In this document: positions 32,169 through 40,968 of the stretch, one piece after another | Layout: each line of letters opens with the position of its first letter | Numbering within the stretch: position 1 is the first letter of the stretch | Source: Planctomycetaceae bacterium | GTDB taxonomy: Bacteria; Planctomycetota; UBA8742; UBA2392; JABWBM01 | Length of the DNA: 41,665 nucleotides | Direction of reading: 5' to 3' | Assembly (NCBI GenBank): GCA_013360495.1 | Contig: JABWBM010000003.1 | Coordinates: 1 to 41,665 of the forward strand | Notes under the pieces: model-generated | Seen by the model: the letters and a program-made list of their open reading frames with translations, nothing else | Told to the model about the DNA's origin: nothing | Databases searched by the model: none | Translations under genes and position numbers: made by a program

Positions 32169-33355
32169 ACCTTAATATGTTTACGGTATTACCACTGACC
32201 AACCTCATCGGCCTCACGCCCGCCGCTATCGGCGAGCACTTGTCAGCCATGGGCGAGCAGAAATTTCGTGGCAAGCAGATTGCCCAATGGCTCTATACCA
32301 AGCGTGTCGCCGACTTCGACCAGATGACCGACCTCGGCAAAGAGCTGCGCGAAAAGCTCAAAGCCGGCTTCGCGCTTCGCACGGCCAAAGTCGTCGCCCG
32401 CGACCACAGCCCCACGTCCAACACGACCAAGCTCGCCCTGCGCTTTCCCGACGGCGTAGTGATCGAGAGCGTCTTGATGATCGAAAGCGACGATGACGAC
32501 CGCGCCGACATGCCCTTCGGTGAAGGATGGGGAAAGGAAAATCCCTCTCCCTGGCAGGGAGAGGGTGGCGAGCGGAGCGAGCCAGGTGAGGGTGGAAAAC
32601 GCAGAATCACGGCGTGCATCTCGACGCAGGCGGGCTGCGCCATGGGCTGCCGCTTCTGCGCCTCGGGCCAACTCGGCCTCAAGCGCCATCTCACGCCTGC
32701 CGAAATTCTCGAACAGTTCTACGCCATAGCCGCCGAGCTTGGACCGGAGCGCTGGCTGACCAACGTCGTCTATATGGGCATGGGAGAGCCGCTTCACAAT
32801 TGGGAGGGATTTACCGGATCGCTCACGGCGCTGACTTCGGAGTGGGGCTTCAACATGTCGCCGCGCAGGATCACGGTGTCGACTGTGGGCGTCGCCAAAC
32901 GCCTTGCGGAACTCGCCGACCTCGATATCCCGGTGAACCTCGCGGTCTCGCTGCACGCGCCCGACGATGTGATTCGCGAGAAACTCATCCCGACCAACGC
33001 GGCCTATGGCGGCGTCGCGACGATCCTCGCGGCGGCGAAGGAATACTACGCGCGCACGAAGCGGCAGGTGACCTTCGAGTATACGCTGGTGCGCGATGTG
33101 AACGACGGCGCGGAGCACGCGCGCGCGCTGGTGACGTTGCTCAGGGACGGATTCCGCGATTGCAACATCAACCTGATCCCGATGAATCCGGTGGAGGGCA
33201 GCGGCCTGAAAACGCCCGAGGAAGAAGTGGTTCGGCTTTTCGCGGGCGTGCTGAAAAGCTCAGGTTTCTCGGTCCACACGCGCAAGAAGAAGGGCCGCTC
33301 GGTCAACGCCGCCTGCGGCCAGTTGCGCCTTCGCGTGGAGCAGGGCAAGGCGTAG
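32165..33355 (+). CDS. rlmN: Dual-specificity 23S rRNA A2503 / tRNA A37 C2-methyltransferase (radical SAM)
   Basis: RlmN uses SAM radical chemistry and a [4Fe-4S] cluster to methylate C2 of A2503 in 23S rRNA and A37 in some tRNAs. The N-terminal helical domain (KFRGKQIAQWLYTKRVADFD) is present. The cluster motif CxxxCxxC is in GCAMGCRFCASGQLG, then NVVYMGMGEPLHNWEG, the LAVSLHAPDD strand, NLIPMNPVEGSGL and the C-terminal cysteine in GRSVNAACGQL. At 396 residues it is longer than the usual 350-380. The extra length is an in-frame insertion at about residues 120-145 derived from a palindromic repeat (32543-32593), just before the ITACISTQAGCAMGC segment. ATG 32165 overlaps the previous stop; ATG 32177 is an alternative. 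Confidence 0.93.
   Translation: MNLNMFTVLPLTNLIGLTPAAIGEHLSAMGEQKFRGKQIAQWLYTKRVADFDQMTDLGKELREKLKAGFALRTAKVVARDHSPTSNTTKLALRFPDGVVIESVLMIESDDDDRADMPFGEGWGKENPSPWQGEGGERSEPGEGGKRRITACISTQAGCAMGCRFCASGQLGLKRHLTPAEILEQFYAIAAELGPERWLTNVVYMGMGEPLHNWEGFTGSLTALTSEWGFNMSPRRITVSTVGVAKRLAELADLDIPVNLAVSLHAPDDVIREKLIPTNAAYGGVATILAAAKEYYARTKRQVTFEYTLVRDVNDGAEHARALVTLLRDGFRDCNINLIPMNPVEGSGLKTPEEEVVRLFAGVLKSSGFSVHTRKKKGRSVNAACGQLRLRVEQGKA
32543..32593 (+). repeat. Palindromic repeat inserted in frame in rlmN
   Basis: CCCTCTCCC (32543-32551), loop TGGCA, GGGAGAGGG (32557-32565) form a perfect 9-bp stem, followed by TGGCGAGCGGAGCGAGCCA and GGTGAGGGT. The same type of unit (ccctctccc...gggtggcgagcg...gagccgggtgaggg) is a familiar dispersed repeat in many bacterial genomes. 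Here it is read through and encodes a peptide of SPWQGEGGERSEPGEGG type. Confidence 0.75.
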
Positions 33356-33387
33356 TTTTCAGCGCGCTCTCTTGCCGGGCCTTCCAA

Positions 33388-34191
33388 TTACATTTCGCTC
33401 ATGCGGGGGTAAAGGTCGAAGCGAACGGTTTTGCCCGCGATGGCGGCTCCGGGTCTCGGGCCGTCGAGCGGTGGCGCATGGCGCGGGCGCTTGACTACGA
33501 CTCTGCGCTTCGCCTTTGCAAGCGCGGCTTCGAGCAATGCCGGGGAATCGGCGTCGTCCTTCACCAGCGCCTGCAGCACCCGCATTTCTTTCTTCACGAG
33601 CGCGGATTTCTGGCGCTCGGGAAACATCGGGTCGAGGTAGATGACGTCGGGCCGCTCGTCGCCCTCGAGGTGCCCGATGTAGCGGATGCTGTCTGCGACG
33701 ACCAGCGAGAAGCGTTCCTGAATCACCGGCGCGAGCAGATGGTCCATCGATGCCCGGAGCAAGCCGTCATGTACCAGCGCCGCGATAAATGGCGATCGTT
33801 CTATTCCGGTGACGTGACAGCCAAGCCACGTGAGCATGATGGCGTCACGTCCAAGCCCAAGTGTCGCATCCAATACTTTCGGCCGGTACGCCCCGCGAAT
33901 GCCGACCGCGCGCGCGACGGCCTGGCCGGTACCGCCGCCCTGTCTCCTGCGGTGGCCGATGACCCCTTCTATATAATCGACGGAGATGGCGAGGCGCGGC
34001 GTGTTGCGTGGCATCACCAGTTCGAGGCGGTCCGTTGTGAGCACGAGGTGGAACTCATGTTCCTTTGAGTTGAGCGGAACGAGATCGAGCCCTAGGTTGC
34101 GGGCGAGAAGCTGTGCCTCGGCGTGGCGCTCGGCGACGAATGTCACCGCGACGGAGGGTTCGGACGCTGGATCATCGGTATCGGCAGCCAT
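33388..34191 (-). CDS. rsmJ: 16S rRNA (guanine-1516-N2)-methyltransferase
   Basis: RsmJ methylates N2 of G1516 in 16S rRNA with SAM. The protein closely follows the E. coli RsmJ pattern. It has RRQGGGTGQAVARAVGI, the SAM-binding segment VLDATLGLGRDAIML and a second-strand GIERSPFIAALVHDGL. The catalytic-region signature is YLDPMFPERQKSALVKKEMR, followed by KRRVVVKRPRHAPPL and a closing KTVRFDLYPRM. Length (267 residues from ATG 34191; 270 from GTG 34200) is normal. It begins 10 bp after the HcrB-like gene stop and is probably co-transcribed with it, without functional relation. It converges on rlmN, another rRNA methyltransferase. Confidence 0.9.
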   Translation of the reverse strand: MAADTDDPASEPSVAVTFVAERHAEAQLLARNLGLDLVPLNSKEHEFHLVLTTDRLELVMPRNTPRLAISVDYIEGVIGHRRRQGGGTGQAVARAVGIRGAYRPKVLDATLGLGRDAIMLTWLGCHVTGIERSPFIAALVHDGLLRASMDHLLAPVIQERFSLVVADSIRYIGHLEGDERPDVIYLDPMFPERQKSALVKKEMRVLQALVKDDADSPALLEAALAKAKRRVVVKRPRHAPPLDGPRPGAAIAGKTVRFDLYPRMSEM

Positions 34192-34201
34192 GCGCCCCAC
34201 A

Positions 34202-35209
34202 TCACACCGCGAGTTCCTTCAGCAGGCGGCGCGTGAACACGGCCGCCATCTTTTTGCGGTAGCCCGGCTCCATCGGCACGGTGAGTTTTGGCTGCACCGT
34301 CGTTTTGACGTGTTCTGCGATGGCGTCGATGGCGCCGTCGTCAAGCTGCTTGCCGAGGTACTGGTTGACGTGGGTGTTGAAGACGATGGGGTAGGTGTCG
34401 ACGGCGTTGACCGAAAGCGCGAAGTGTTCGAGCTTGCCCTTGCCGTCACGGGCGATGGCGGCGGCGACGCCGAGGGAGGGGAAGTCCCAGCTTTCGCGCG
34501 GGCGGAGCTTCTTGTATCCGGCGGTCAGCGTTTTCGCGCGTTCGGGAAAGTGGATTGCGACGAGCATCTCGCCCGGTTCCTTGACGAAGCGCGCGCGGCC
34601 ATCGTGGTGGTAGAACTCTGACGCCTTCACCTTACGCGTTCCCTTCGGCCCGGCGAGTTCATATTCCGCGCCGAGCACGATCAGGACGGGCGCGAAGTCC
34701 GAGCAGTTCGTGGCGAAGCATTCGTTGCCATTCTCGACAAGCTGGCCGTCGCGTTTGATCTTCGGCACGACGTGGCAGCGCGTGCCGTCGGCCTTAAGGC
34801 AATAGCCGAGGCTCGTGCGCCAGAAATAGCTCTGGTTGAAAAAGTGGCAGCGGGTATCGAGGAGCGCGTTGCCGCCGATGGTTGCTTGCTCCTGAATCAG
34901 CACCGATGCGACCTTCTTCGCGACGTAGGCGAGGACGGGGAGACTGCGGGCGACGGTTTCACTCGATGCGATCTCGTGGAGCTTAACGCAGGCGCCGAGG
35001 CGTAGCGGTTCGATGGTGTGCAGGCTCGATATGCCATTGAGCGCGATGACGTTTGGCCGCGCGTTCAGGCCCCACTTGTAGTTGCAGAGCAGGTCGGAAC
35101 CGCCAGCAAGAAAATCCGATTTGTCCGAGCCGAATTTCTTCACCAGCGCGACGGCCTCTTCGACCGTCGTGGGCTTATGCAATTCGAACTGTGGCAGCAG
35201 CATGGTCAT
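34202..35209 (-). CDS. FAD-binding subunit of a xanthine-oxidase-family enzyme, HcrB-like with [4Fe-4S] insertion
   Basis: The 335-residue protein is the medium, FAD-binding subunit type of molybdenum hydroxylases. FAD sites are FLAGGSDLL (33-41) and ATIGGN (109-114), with a C-terminal CO dehydrogenase flavoprotein-like domain (YKKLRPRESWDFPSLGVAAA). Between them is the segment that in 4-hydroxybenzoyl-CoA reductase beta subunit (HcrB) binds an extra [4Fe-4S] cluster. It reads LLDTRCHFFNQSYFW, then GYCLKADGTRCHVVPK and NECFATNCSD, giving C121, C137, C145 and C164 or C169. That suggests low-potential electron transfer, as in anaerobic aromatic metabolism. The molybdenum and 2Fe-2S subunits are not in the window. 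ATG 35209 is chosen by homology; an extended -10 lies 18 bp upstream. Confidence 0.85.
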   Translation of the reverse strand: MTMLLPQFELHKPTTVEEAVALVKKFGSDKSDFLAGGSDLLCNYKWGLNARPNVIALNGISSLHTIEPLRLGACVKLHEIASSETVARSLPVLAYVAKKVASVLIQEQATIGGNALLDTRCHFFNQSYFWRTSLGYCLKADGTRCHVVPKIKRDGQLVENGNECFATNCSDFAPVLIVLGAEYELAGPKGTRKVKASEFYHHDGRARFVKEPGEMLVAIHFPERAKTLTAGYKKLRPRESWDFPSLGVAAAIARDGKGKLEHFALSVNAVDTYPIVFNTHVNQYLGKQLDDGAIDAIAEHVKTTVQPKLTVPMEPGYRKKMAAVFTRRLLKELAV

Positions 35210-35227
35210 CGGCGCACCCGTAACGGG

Positions 35228-35236
35228 TTTATACCA
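35228..35236 (-). promoter_or_regulatory. Extended -10 promoter of the HcrB-like gene
   Basis: On the minus strand TGGTATAAA reads 35236-35228 (TATAAA, five of six consensus bases), 18 bp before ATG 35209. A weak TTCACA lies 18 bp further upstream. The leader would be short, with no clear SD. Confidence 0.45.
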
Positions 35237-35295
35237 AAGCCGGGCGGGAAATGTGAATTGTCTTCGGGATGGAAGTTGGCACTGTGGGTTGAAGA

Positions 35296-35320
35296 CGTCA
35301 CGGCATAGCCGTGACGCTAC
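35296..35320. repeat. Palindromic repeat ending GTGACGCTAC, overlapping a stop codon
   Basis: CGTCACGGC (35296-35304), loop ATA, GCCGTGACG (35308-35316) form a perfect 9-bp stem, followed by CTAC. On the minus strand the conserved GTAG end supplies the TAG stop (35319-35317) of the beta-propeller gene. The position also suits a transcription terminator, but no U-tract follows. Confidence 0.7.
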
Positions 35321-38300
35321 CTCAAATTGGCAGTTCGCTGGCGGCGGATGGTGTGGGCCGTGGCGATGATGGCGAGCATGATCCCCGCGAGCGGCCACGT
35401 GGCGCCTGGCGAATGGTCGTTGTCGAGCGCGCAGCCGCCGACGCCGCTCGGGGCGATACCCGTGATGTTCAATGGCGGCGCGACGACGTTAATGGAGAAG
35501 GGACGGTTGACAGTATCGCCAAGAGTATCCTCAACTTGAGCCGCGAAGATGTATTGGCCCTTCGCGCTATCTCCCACAGTCCCGGTAATCTGCCCGCTGG
35601 TGGACAGACTCAGGCCCGGAGGCAGCACGCCGCCGATCTTCGTCCAGGTGTAGCTCGGGATGCCGCCGGATGCCGCGAGCGTGGTTGAGTACGCGGCGCC
35701 CGGATAGGTGGCGGTGAGTTCCGTTTCTGTGGTGATGGAAAGGGCGGATGGGGAGATGCCATCGCCGAGAATCTGGAAGATGAACACGCCATCGCCATCA
35801 GTCGGGTCGTCATGGGTGATGTGAATTTCCGCCGTCTTGGCGCCAGCGGAGGTCGGCGCGAAGGTGACGGTGAACTGAGTATTCTCGCTGAAATCAAGCG
35901 GCGTCGTATACCCCGTGGTATCGAGGGAAAATTGGTCCGGGTTGACACCGTCAAGGAAAGGTATCCCAACGGTCAATGTCGAAAGCCCTGAATTTCGCAC
36001 TTCCACGGTCATGACATCGACGGAGATTTCCCCAACGAACTCATCGGGGAATTGCGGGGCGGTATTGCCGTCTCCGATAGCGGCCCCATCCACAGCGACG
36101 ATCAACGCCGGCTCATCGCCGAAGCCGACAACTTCGAACGTGAAGGGCGAGGCGATGGCAGGGTCGTTGCAATCGAAAGAGACGTCCGCTCTCATGTAGG
36201 CATTGTCGGTGGGATTGAAATACACCGAAAATTGCGTGGTCGCGCCGGCAAGCACCGTGGTCGAAAAACCGCCAAGCCCGATCAGGAATTCGCCGGGATC
36301 GTTGCCCCCAAGGGACGGGATGCCGAGCGTCAGCGTGCCATCACCGGTGTTTTCGATATACACGACAAAAGGGTCGGAGATGCCCGCATCGACGCCAACG
36401 ATACCGAAGTCGCGCTCAGTAGGCTCCCCCGGCGCTCCCGAACCGTCGGTGATGACGAGTCCGTTTGCATCGGTTTCATACACGGTCATGGTGGCGGTGA
36501 GAGCGGTTCCTTCGACATCGAAGGTGAATGGCTGCGCGCCGGTATCGTCGTTGTGGTCGATTTGCACCGTGGCTGACTTGTTGCCTCCGGTCGCCGGGAT
36601 GAAATACACATCGAAGGTGGTGGATTCACTACCCGTGAGTGCCATATCCGTGTCCGACGTGTCGAGTTCAAACTCGGTGGGGTCGGTTCCGATGAGTGTG
36701 ATGGCGCTGATGTCGATGGTGCCACCGCCGGCATTGGAAAGAGTGATCGTCAGCGGCTGGGAACGCTTGTTGGTATCGAGATCGCCGAAGTCCGTGTCGA
36801 TGCCGTCCATGCTCGGTGATTCGCCGTTACCGATTGCTCCCCCGCTGCGATCGGCGACAGTGAGCGACGAGTAGAAGAACTCGCCAAGGTAATGGGCATC
36901 GTCGGTGCTGGAGGCGGAGAAATAACCGCCAGCAATGAGCCCTTGACTAGACTCGAATAACATCGGTATGGGCGGATCACCATAGTAGGCTTGGTCAGCC
37001 CAAACGCTTGTCGCGTACCCGGTGTCAATTGCGCCGGACAATGCGTCAAATTTGGCCATACCGCGGACGACGCCTGTCGCCTCTTCAATTATGAGTCCTG
37101 TGCAGTATAAAGCGCCGTTTTGGACAACAACGCCATCCATTTCCGTGTCGGCTCCACCTCCACCGAGCAGCCAATCGAGCACGCCGTCGGTTGAAAAAGA
37201 AGTGATGGCATTGCCGGCGGCTCCACCGGTTGCGTGTTCAATGAGCACGACATTATGGGAAATGTGTGTGACGCCTCCGTCTTTCGCATAATCAATCCTA
37301 CCGGCACAGTAAACGCCGGTTGAGTCGCTTGCAAAAGCGTATACTTCGCCATCTTGTGGGGCGAATATGTTGTCCCACTGAATCTGAGGGTCCCAAGCCA
37401 TGACCGAATCTGCCGTCAGGTCGATCGCCCCAGCCCCTGCCCGGTCGGTGCCGCCGAGCGCAGTCGCGCCACCTCCCGCAAGGCCAACATAAAGAATCGT
37501 GTTGTAGATATGTAAGGCTTTGACTCGAACGGCCGCGCTCGGGAACGCGGCGTTGACGACGCCTGCGTATGTTATTTCCGCGAGCCGAGGACCGCCCATT
37601 CCGCCAATATCGGTAAATGTTCCTCCAACGTAAAGATTGGTGCCATCGCCGGCCAAGGCGTCGCCCTCTTTCGTCGCTGCATCGAAACTGGGAAATCCTG
37701 CGTCGGCAGCGCCCGTTGTCCCGTCGGTTTTCGAAAGGCTGTTTTTCATGGTCGCGCCAATGGCATCAAAGAGTCCGGTGATGTAGGCATTGCCAGTGCT
37801 ATCGATGAAAATATCGTTGATTTTCGCGTTGGCGGCCACTCCGCCATTGGTGACATTGGGATTCCACGACGTGACCTGCCGGTAGTCGGCGTCGGCGTCG
37901 TCAACATCATCAAGCGCATACGCGTTGTTGCGGGTCATTTGACTGACACCCATGAACGACCCGCCGACGCAGACGACGCCAGCGGCGTCCGCGGCAAGTG
38001 CATAAACCTTTGTATCGAGGATTGCCGTTCCAGCCGAAAGTGCGTCGATATTCGTGTCTTCGTTGAGGGGGGGCAGTGCATTGCCCGTAAGCGCGACAAA
38101 ATTGACCGGGTTTGTCGTCACAGCAGCGCCGTCCACATCCTCGATGAACGTGTCAAACACGCCGCCAACATATACCGTTCCTGACACAGCCGTGATCGCG
38201 CGAACACCAATATTTTGGCCAGACGAATCCGAGAGTTGAGTGTCATAGTCGGCTACAGCGCCGGATGACGCGACAACCGCGCCTAACCAGCGGCAATTGT

Positions 38301-38790
38301 CCCCAGTTCCCGCAGCGCCACCTGCAATCGCTGTAAACGTTCCACCGATCACCGCTCTGTTGCTCGTCCCGCCTGTGATGCCTATTGCATACACCGTTCC
38401 GTTGGGCTGTGCCGCGGTCGCAAGCACGAGGCCGGTCGAGACTCTTACTCGCGCAAAATTCGGACTTGATGTTGTGTTCACTTCGGTGAAGTCACCGCCT
38501 AACAATATGTATGTTGCTCCGAGAACAGTTGTAGCGTTGATAGCGTAGCAGTTACCGCCGGCCGTCAACGAGAGTGATTCCGGAACCCATCCTGCGCCAG
38601 CGTAAAACATTCCGGTTGTCGTATCGATACCGGCGCATCCATCCACATCGCTATCGCCAAGAATCTCGCCGAATTCACCGCCAACAAGTAAAAGCGATCC
38701 GGTGAGTTTGATAGCATGTACGGTGTCGTCCGGCGCAGGATTGAATGGCAGCACCGATCCGCTCAGAGCATCGACGGCGGCGAGATACGC
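35317..38790 (-). CDS. Secreted beta-propeller / choice-of-anchor-D protein with Cys-type sorting tail, 5'-truncated at a junction
   Basis: About 1,157 residues remain. The first 720 or so are beta-propeller-like repeats of the DUF5122 type (YLAAVDALSGSVLPFNP, AIKLTGSLLLVGGEF, YVGGTFTDIGG, FDALSGAIDTG). Three HYDIN/choice-of-anchor-D-like Ig modules follow, with repeated features such as DFGDLDTNKRSQPLTITLSN and DFGIVGVDAGISDPFVVYIE. Then comes a putative Ig (He_PIG) domain (GGIPSYTWTKIGGVLPPGLS). The C-terminus is GGCALDND, a hydrophobic helix (WPLAGIMLAIIATAHTI) and RRQR, resembling MYXO-CTERM/Synerg-CTERM sorting signals. It is predicted to be cell-surface anchored. The signal peptide and N-terminus are missing: upstream of 38790 the open frame continues only as antisense of a different gene. 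The stop codon comes from a repeat. Confidence 0.8.
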   Translation of the reverse strand, partial: AYLAAVDALSGSVLPFNPAPDDTVHAIKLTGSLLLVGGEFGEILGDSDVDGCAGIDTTTGMFYAGAGWVPESLSLTAGGNCYAINATTVLGATYILLGGDFTEVNTTSSPNFARVRVSTGLVLATAAQPNGTVYAIGITGGTSNRAVIGGTFTAIAGGAAGTGDNCRWLGAVVASSGAVADYDTQLSDSSGQNIGVRAITAVSGTVYVGGVFDTFIEDVDGAAVTTNPVNFVALTGNALPPLNEDTNIDALSAGTAILDTKVYALAADAAGVVCVGGSFMGVSQMTRNNAYALDDVDDADADYRQVTSWNPNVTNGGVAANAKINDIFIDSTGNAYITGLFDAIGATMKNSLSKTDGTTGAADAGFPSFDAATKEGDALAGDGTNLYVGGTFTDIGGMGGPRLAEITYAGVVNAAFPSAAVRVKALHIYNTILYVGLAGGGATALGGTDRAGAGAIDLTADSVMAWDPQIQWDNIFAPQDGEVYAFASDSTGVYCAGRIDYAKDGGVTHISHNVVLIEHATGGAAGNAITSFSTDGVLDWLLGGGGADTEMDGVVVQNGALYCTGLIIEEATGVVRGMAKFDALSGAIDTGYATSVWADQAYYGDPPIPMLFESSQGLIAGGYFSASSTDDAHYLGEFFYSSLTVADRSGGAIGNGESPSMDGIDTDFGDLDTNKRSQPLTITLSNAGGGTIDISAITLIGTDPTEFELDTSDTDMALTGSESTTFDVYFIPATGGNKSATVQIDHNDDTGAQPFTFDVEGTALTATMTVYETDANGLVITDGSGAPGEPTERDFGIVGVDAGISDPFVVYIENTGDGTLTLGIPSLGGNDPGEFLIGLGGFSTTVLAGATTQFSVYFNPTDNAYMRADVSFDCNDPAIASPFTFEVVGFGDEPALIVAVDGAAIGDGNTAPQFPDEFVGEISVDVMTVEVRNSGLSTLTVGIPFLDGVNPDQFSLDTTGYTTPLDFSENTQFTVTFAPTSAGAKTAEIHITHDDPTDGDGVFIFQILGDGISPSALSITTETELTATYPGAAYSTTLAASGGIPSYTWTKIGGVLPPGLSLSTSGQITGTVGDSAKGQYIFAAQVEDTLGDTVNRPFSINVVAPPLNITGIAPSGVGGCALDNDHSPGATWPLAGIMLAIIATAHTIRRQRTANLR

Positions 38791-38800
38791 CCGGTCCGCG
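38785..38800. other. Chimera junction 1: beta-propeller gene / DrmA helicase
   Basis: On the minus strand coherent beta-propeller sequence runs up to RAYLAAVDAL (about 38790). On the plus strand coherent helicase sequence begins at VRARLLAALEADLVGPF (about 38794). The two genes meet within about 10 bp with no promoter, SD or intergenic DNA, and both lack their 5' ends. Composition and codon use change abruptly to still higher GC. Confidence 0.85.
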
Positions 38801-40968
38801 CGCGTCTCCTCGCTGCGCTCGAGGCCGATCTCGTCGGGCCGTTCGGAGCCGGCGACCCCTCCGCGGATCCCGACGATGTCGCGCGATCCAGCGAGACGCT
38901 CACGTTGCCGCCGTCGCGGTGGTACCTCACCGGGTTTCTCGCGCCGCAGGGGGCGCGGGCGCCCGAGGCGGATGATCTCGATTCGCACGGCGGCGAGCTC
39001 GCGGTCGGGAGCGAGAGCCAGGCGGATGATGCGGGGAGCGAGGAGCCGGAGCCGAAGAGGCCGGTCAGGTTCGCGGCTTCGATGGGGCTCAGCGTCTACT
39101 TGCCGGCGGGCAAGGGTGGGGCGGATGCCATCGAGGTCGAGGTCTCGTATGCGCGGTACGACAAGGTCGAGATCGCGCTCGATCGCGAGGACAAGAAGAC
39201 GCATGGGTGGAAGCGCGTTCCGCATGGGCCGGTAAGGGTCTCGGTGCCGCTCGATCAGGCGGTGCTCAGCAAGGGCGTCGGTGTCCCGTTGTCGGCGGGG
39301 CTCGTCGTCAAGGGGGAGCTCCGCACCACCGACATGGACGGCCTCGAGCCGGGCACGCGCGTGCTCAGCTTGTTTCTCGTCAACGACAGCGTCGCGCTCG
39401 AGAAAGACCGGGACCTCAACTACGTCTTTCAGGTTCGCTTCGCGCTCCATTACGCGCACGGCTTCTGCTGGCGGCCCAATCGCAAAGGCGAGGACGCGCC
39501 CGCCGACGATGATCAACGCGTGCTGGCGCTGCTCTTCCGCGATCGGAAGGAGTGGGCCGTCGGGCACAACACCAGTGTCCTCCAGCCCGTGCCGGATCCG
39601 GACGGCAAGGTCCGGTCCCTGCGCACCACGCAGATCCCTCGGTACGAGGTCCCGAGCGTCGCTCACCAACCGGTCGCGTCGCTCATGCTCGGCATGCGGG
39701 ACCTCGCCCAGCTCAAGGACGGCCACGCGCTGCAGCGCGCCCTCTCGCCGCTCGTCGAGGCGTACGAGAAGTGGCTCGGCCAGCAGCGACACGCGCCGCT
39801 CGATCGGAATGCGCTCGAAGAGACGCGCGACACGCTGGTCGTCAAAGCCGATCGCGTCAAAGCGCGGATCGCCGAGGGCATCGCGCTCCTCGCCAAGGAC
39901 GACACGGTTCGCGAGGCTTTCATCCAGGCCAACTCCGCCATGTTCGTCGCCGCGCTCCAGGCCGATCGCCAGCGCGAGGACCCCCGGTACAGCGAGACCC
40001 AACGACCCGAGTGGCGGCCGTTCCAGCTCGCGTTCGTCCTGATGAACCTGCCCTCCATCGCCGACCCATCGCACGCGGATCGCAAGCTCGCGGACTTGAT
40101 CTACTTCCCGACGGGCGGCGGAAAGACCGAGGCGTATCTCGGCCTGATTGCCTTCACGCTCCTCCTGCGGCGAATGCGCGGCAAGTCGCGCAAGGACGAG
40201 GGCCGCGGGGTCGCGGTCATCCTGCGCTACACGCTCCGCCTCCTGACGCTCGATCAGCTCGCGCGCGCGTCCACGCTGATCTGCGCGCTGGAAGAGATTC
40301 GCCGCCGCAACCCGGCAAAGCTCGGCAATGCGCGATTCACGATTGGCCTCTGGGTCGGGCGTTCCGCCACCGCCAATCGATTGAAAGAGGTGCACGCTGC
40401 GCTGAACGAGTTCGGGGTCGGCGCACGGGAATCGCCGTTCCCGCTCACCAAGTGCCCCTGGTGCGGAGAGGACCTCCGCATCGAGAACATCAAGCTCACA
40501 GACGATGCGGGCGCTGTCAGCAAGACCAAGTACACGCGCGCCGTCGTGTATTGCGACGGGGCCCAATGCCTGTTCACGGAGGCCAAGCGCGCAGGCCAGG
40601 GTCTACCCGTGTTGTTCGTCGACGAGCAGCTCTATCAGGAGCTCCCGGACTTCCTCGTCGCCACCGTCGACAAGTTCGCGATGATGCCTTGGCGCGGCGA
40701 AGCAGGCATGTTGTTCGGACGCGCCACCCATCTCGGTGACCTGCGCGCGTACGGCCCCATGCACCACGTGCCGAAGGACGCTCAGCCTCTTCCCGAGGGG
40801 CTCTTGCCGCCCGAGCTCGTCGTGCAGGACGAGCTCCACCTGATCAGCGGCCCGCTCGGCACCATGGTCGGGCTCTACGAGAGCGCCGTGGACTACCTGT
40901 CGGAGCGCGAGGTCGACGAGGTCCGCCGCGCGCCGAAGGTCGTCTGCTCCACCGCGACCGCCAGGCGC
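38797..40968 (+). CDS. drmA: DISARM-type helicase DrmA, truncated at both ends (foreign segment)
   Basis: About 724 residues of a superfamily 2 helicase remain; full DrmA proteins are about 1,100-1,300. The N-terminal region has RARLLAALEADLVGPF and LPPSRWYLTGFLAPQG, typical of DrmA. Walker A is YFPTGGGKTEAYLGL (near 40110). A Cys pair follows in CPWCGEDL, with a second Cys group in VVYCDGAQCLF. The DExH box is ELVVQDELHLISGPLGTMVG, the strongest family signature. The protein breaks off after VVCSTAT, motif III, so helicase domain 2 is gone. DrmA acts with DrmB and a methyltransferase or DrmC in DISARM anti-phage defence; none of these is present. Codon use and composition differ from the segment on the left. 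Confidence 0.83.

Noticed and set aside
35296-35320. Intrinsic terminator at the end of the beta-propeller gene
   Set aside because: The hairpin is strong but has no U-tract on either strand and belongs to a repeat family, so it is listed as a repeat.
38791-40566. Upstream half of a 1,749-codon minus-strand open frame joined to the beta-propeller protein
   Set aside because: It is the antisense of the DrmA helicase. Its translation is Arg/Glu/Leu-rich with no domain, while the plus strand gives a coherent helicase.
38797-40968. A new defence island or a DISARM system of the main-segment organism
   Set aside because: Only one truncated gene is present, and both of its ends are junctions with unrelated sequence.
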